A DNA stretch of 20,394 nt from Bacteriovoracaceae bacterium UBA2428 (GTDB lineage: Bacteria > Bdellovibrionota > UBA2428). The stretch spans positions 1 to 20,394 of the forward strand of contig DDRA01000027.1 of the NCBI GenBank assembly GCA_002343545.1. Reading direction: 5' to 3'. The stretch's first letter is position 1; each line of letters opens with the position of its first letter. A model generated the notes under the pieces. It had not been told where the DNA came from and made no database searches. It worked only from the letters and a program-made list of their open reading frames with translations. Positions 20,394 through 20,394 of this stretch are shown in pieces. The position numbers and the translations under genes were made by a program.

Positions 20394-20394
20394 G

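Noticed and set aside
1..20394. CRISPR arrays, tRNA or rRNA genes, insertion sequences, prophage genes
   Set aside because: No regularly spaced direct repeats, tRNA-like T-loop or CCA ends, rRNA stretches, transposases or integrases were seen on either strand.

Overview
The window is high-GC bacterial DNA with tightly packed genes, most ending in G or C at the third codon position. It carries a flagellar basal-body and hook-junction locus encoding L and P rings. The diderm envelope genes (LptF-type permease, an outer-membrane barrel, lipoproteins) confirm a Gram-negative cell. The layout flgF-flgG-flgA-flgH-flgI-flgJ-flgM-flgN-flgK-flgL, followed by a MinD-type ATPase and a J-like/RodZ-type HTH protein, suggests a deltaproteobacterial or Bdellovibrionota-like organism. 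That placement is inference from gene content and order; there is no rRNA or marker gene to prove it.

Layout. 1-2742: the 3' part of a GT39/PMT_2 membrane glycosyltransferase, converging on an LptF-type permease. 2743-4484: a small outer-membrane beta-barrel protein and a lipoprotein zinc aminopeptidase, both on +. 4498-5669 (-): folD with a small membrane protein behind it. 5670-10334 (+): a very good sigma-54 promoter followed by flgF, flgG, flgA, flgH and flgI. 10335-10632: a 298-base structured, lower-GC gap ending in an intrinsic terminator. 10633-14571 (+): a signal-peptide-bearing flgJ-like gene, flgM, a 90-base giant inverted repeat, flgN, flgK and flgL. 14572-16542 (+): a sigma-28-like promoter, then the MinD-like ATPase and the J-like/HTH protein. 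16561-19218 (+): an RluA-family pseudouridine synthase, pgeF/yfiH and a nitroreductase. 19215-20394 (-): a Cys-rich secreted protein, a GNAT acetyltransferase and the 3' end of another gene.

How it works together. FlgF and FlgG build the rod. FlgA, FlgI and FlgH build the P and L rings through the Sec and Lpt/Lol-facing periplasm. The FlgJ-like protein would cap the rod. FlgM restrains sigma-28, FlgN chaperones FlgK and FlgL, and FlgK and FlgL form the hook-filament junction. The MinD-like ATPase and its HTH partner are candidates for flagellar number or placement control.

Most unusual is the non-coding layer. The flgI-flgJ gap has two perfect hairpins that present GGA in the loop plus further AGGA motifs, before a strong terminator: a candidate CsrA-binding RNA. 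The flgM leader has two further GGA-loop hairpins, one of which holds the flgM Shine-Dalgarno. A 19-bp perfect inverted repeat closes a branched structure directly upstream of flgN. Together these suggest post-transcriptional (CsrA/Rsm-type) control at the rod-to-filament checkpoint. This is a hypothesis from sequence reading; no folding, homology search or genome-wide count could be run.
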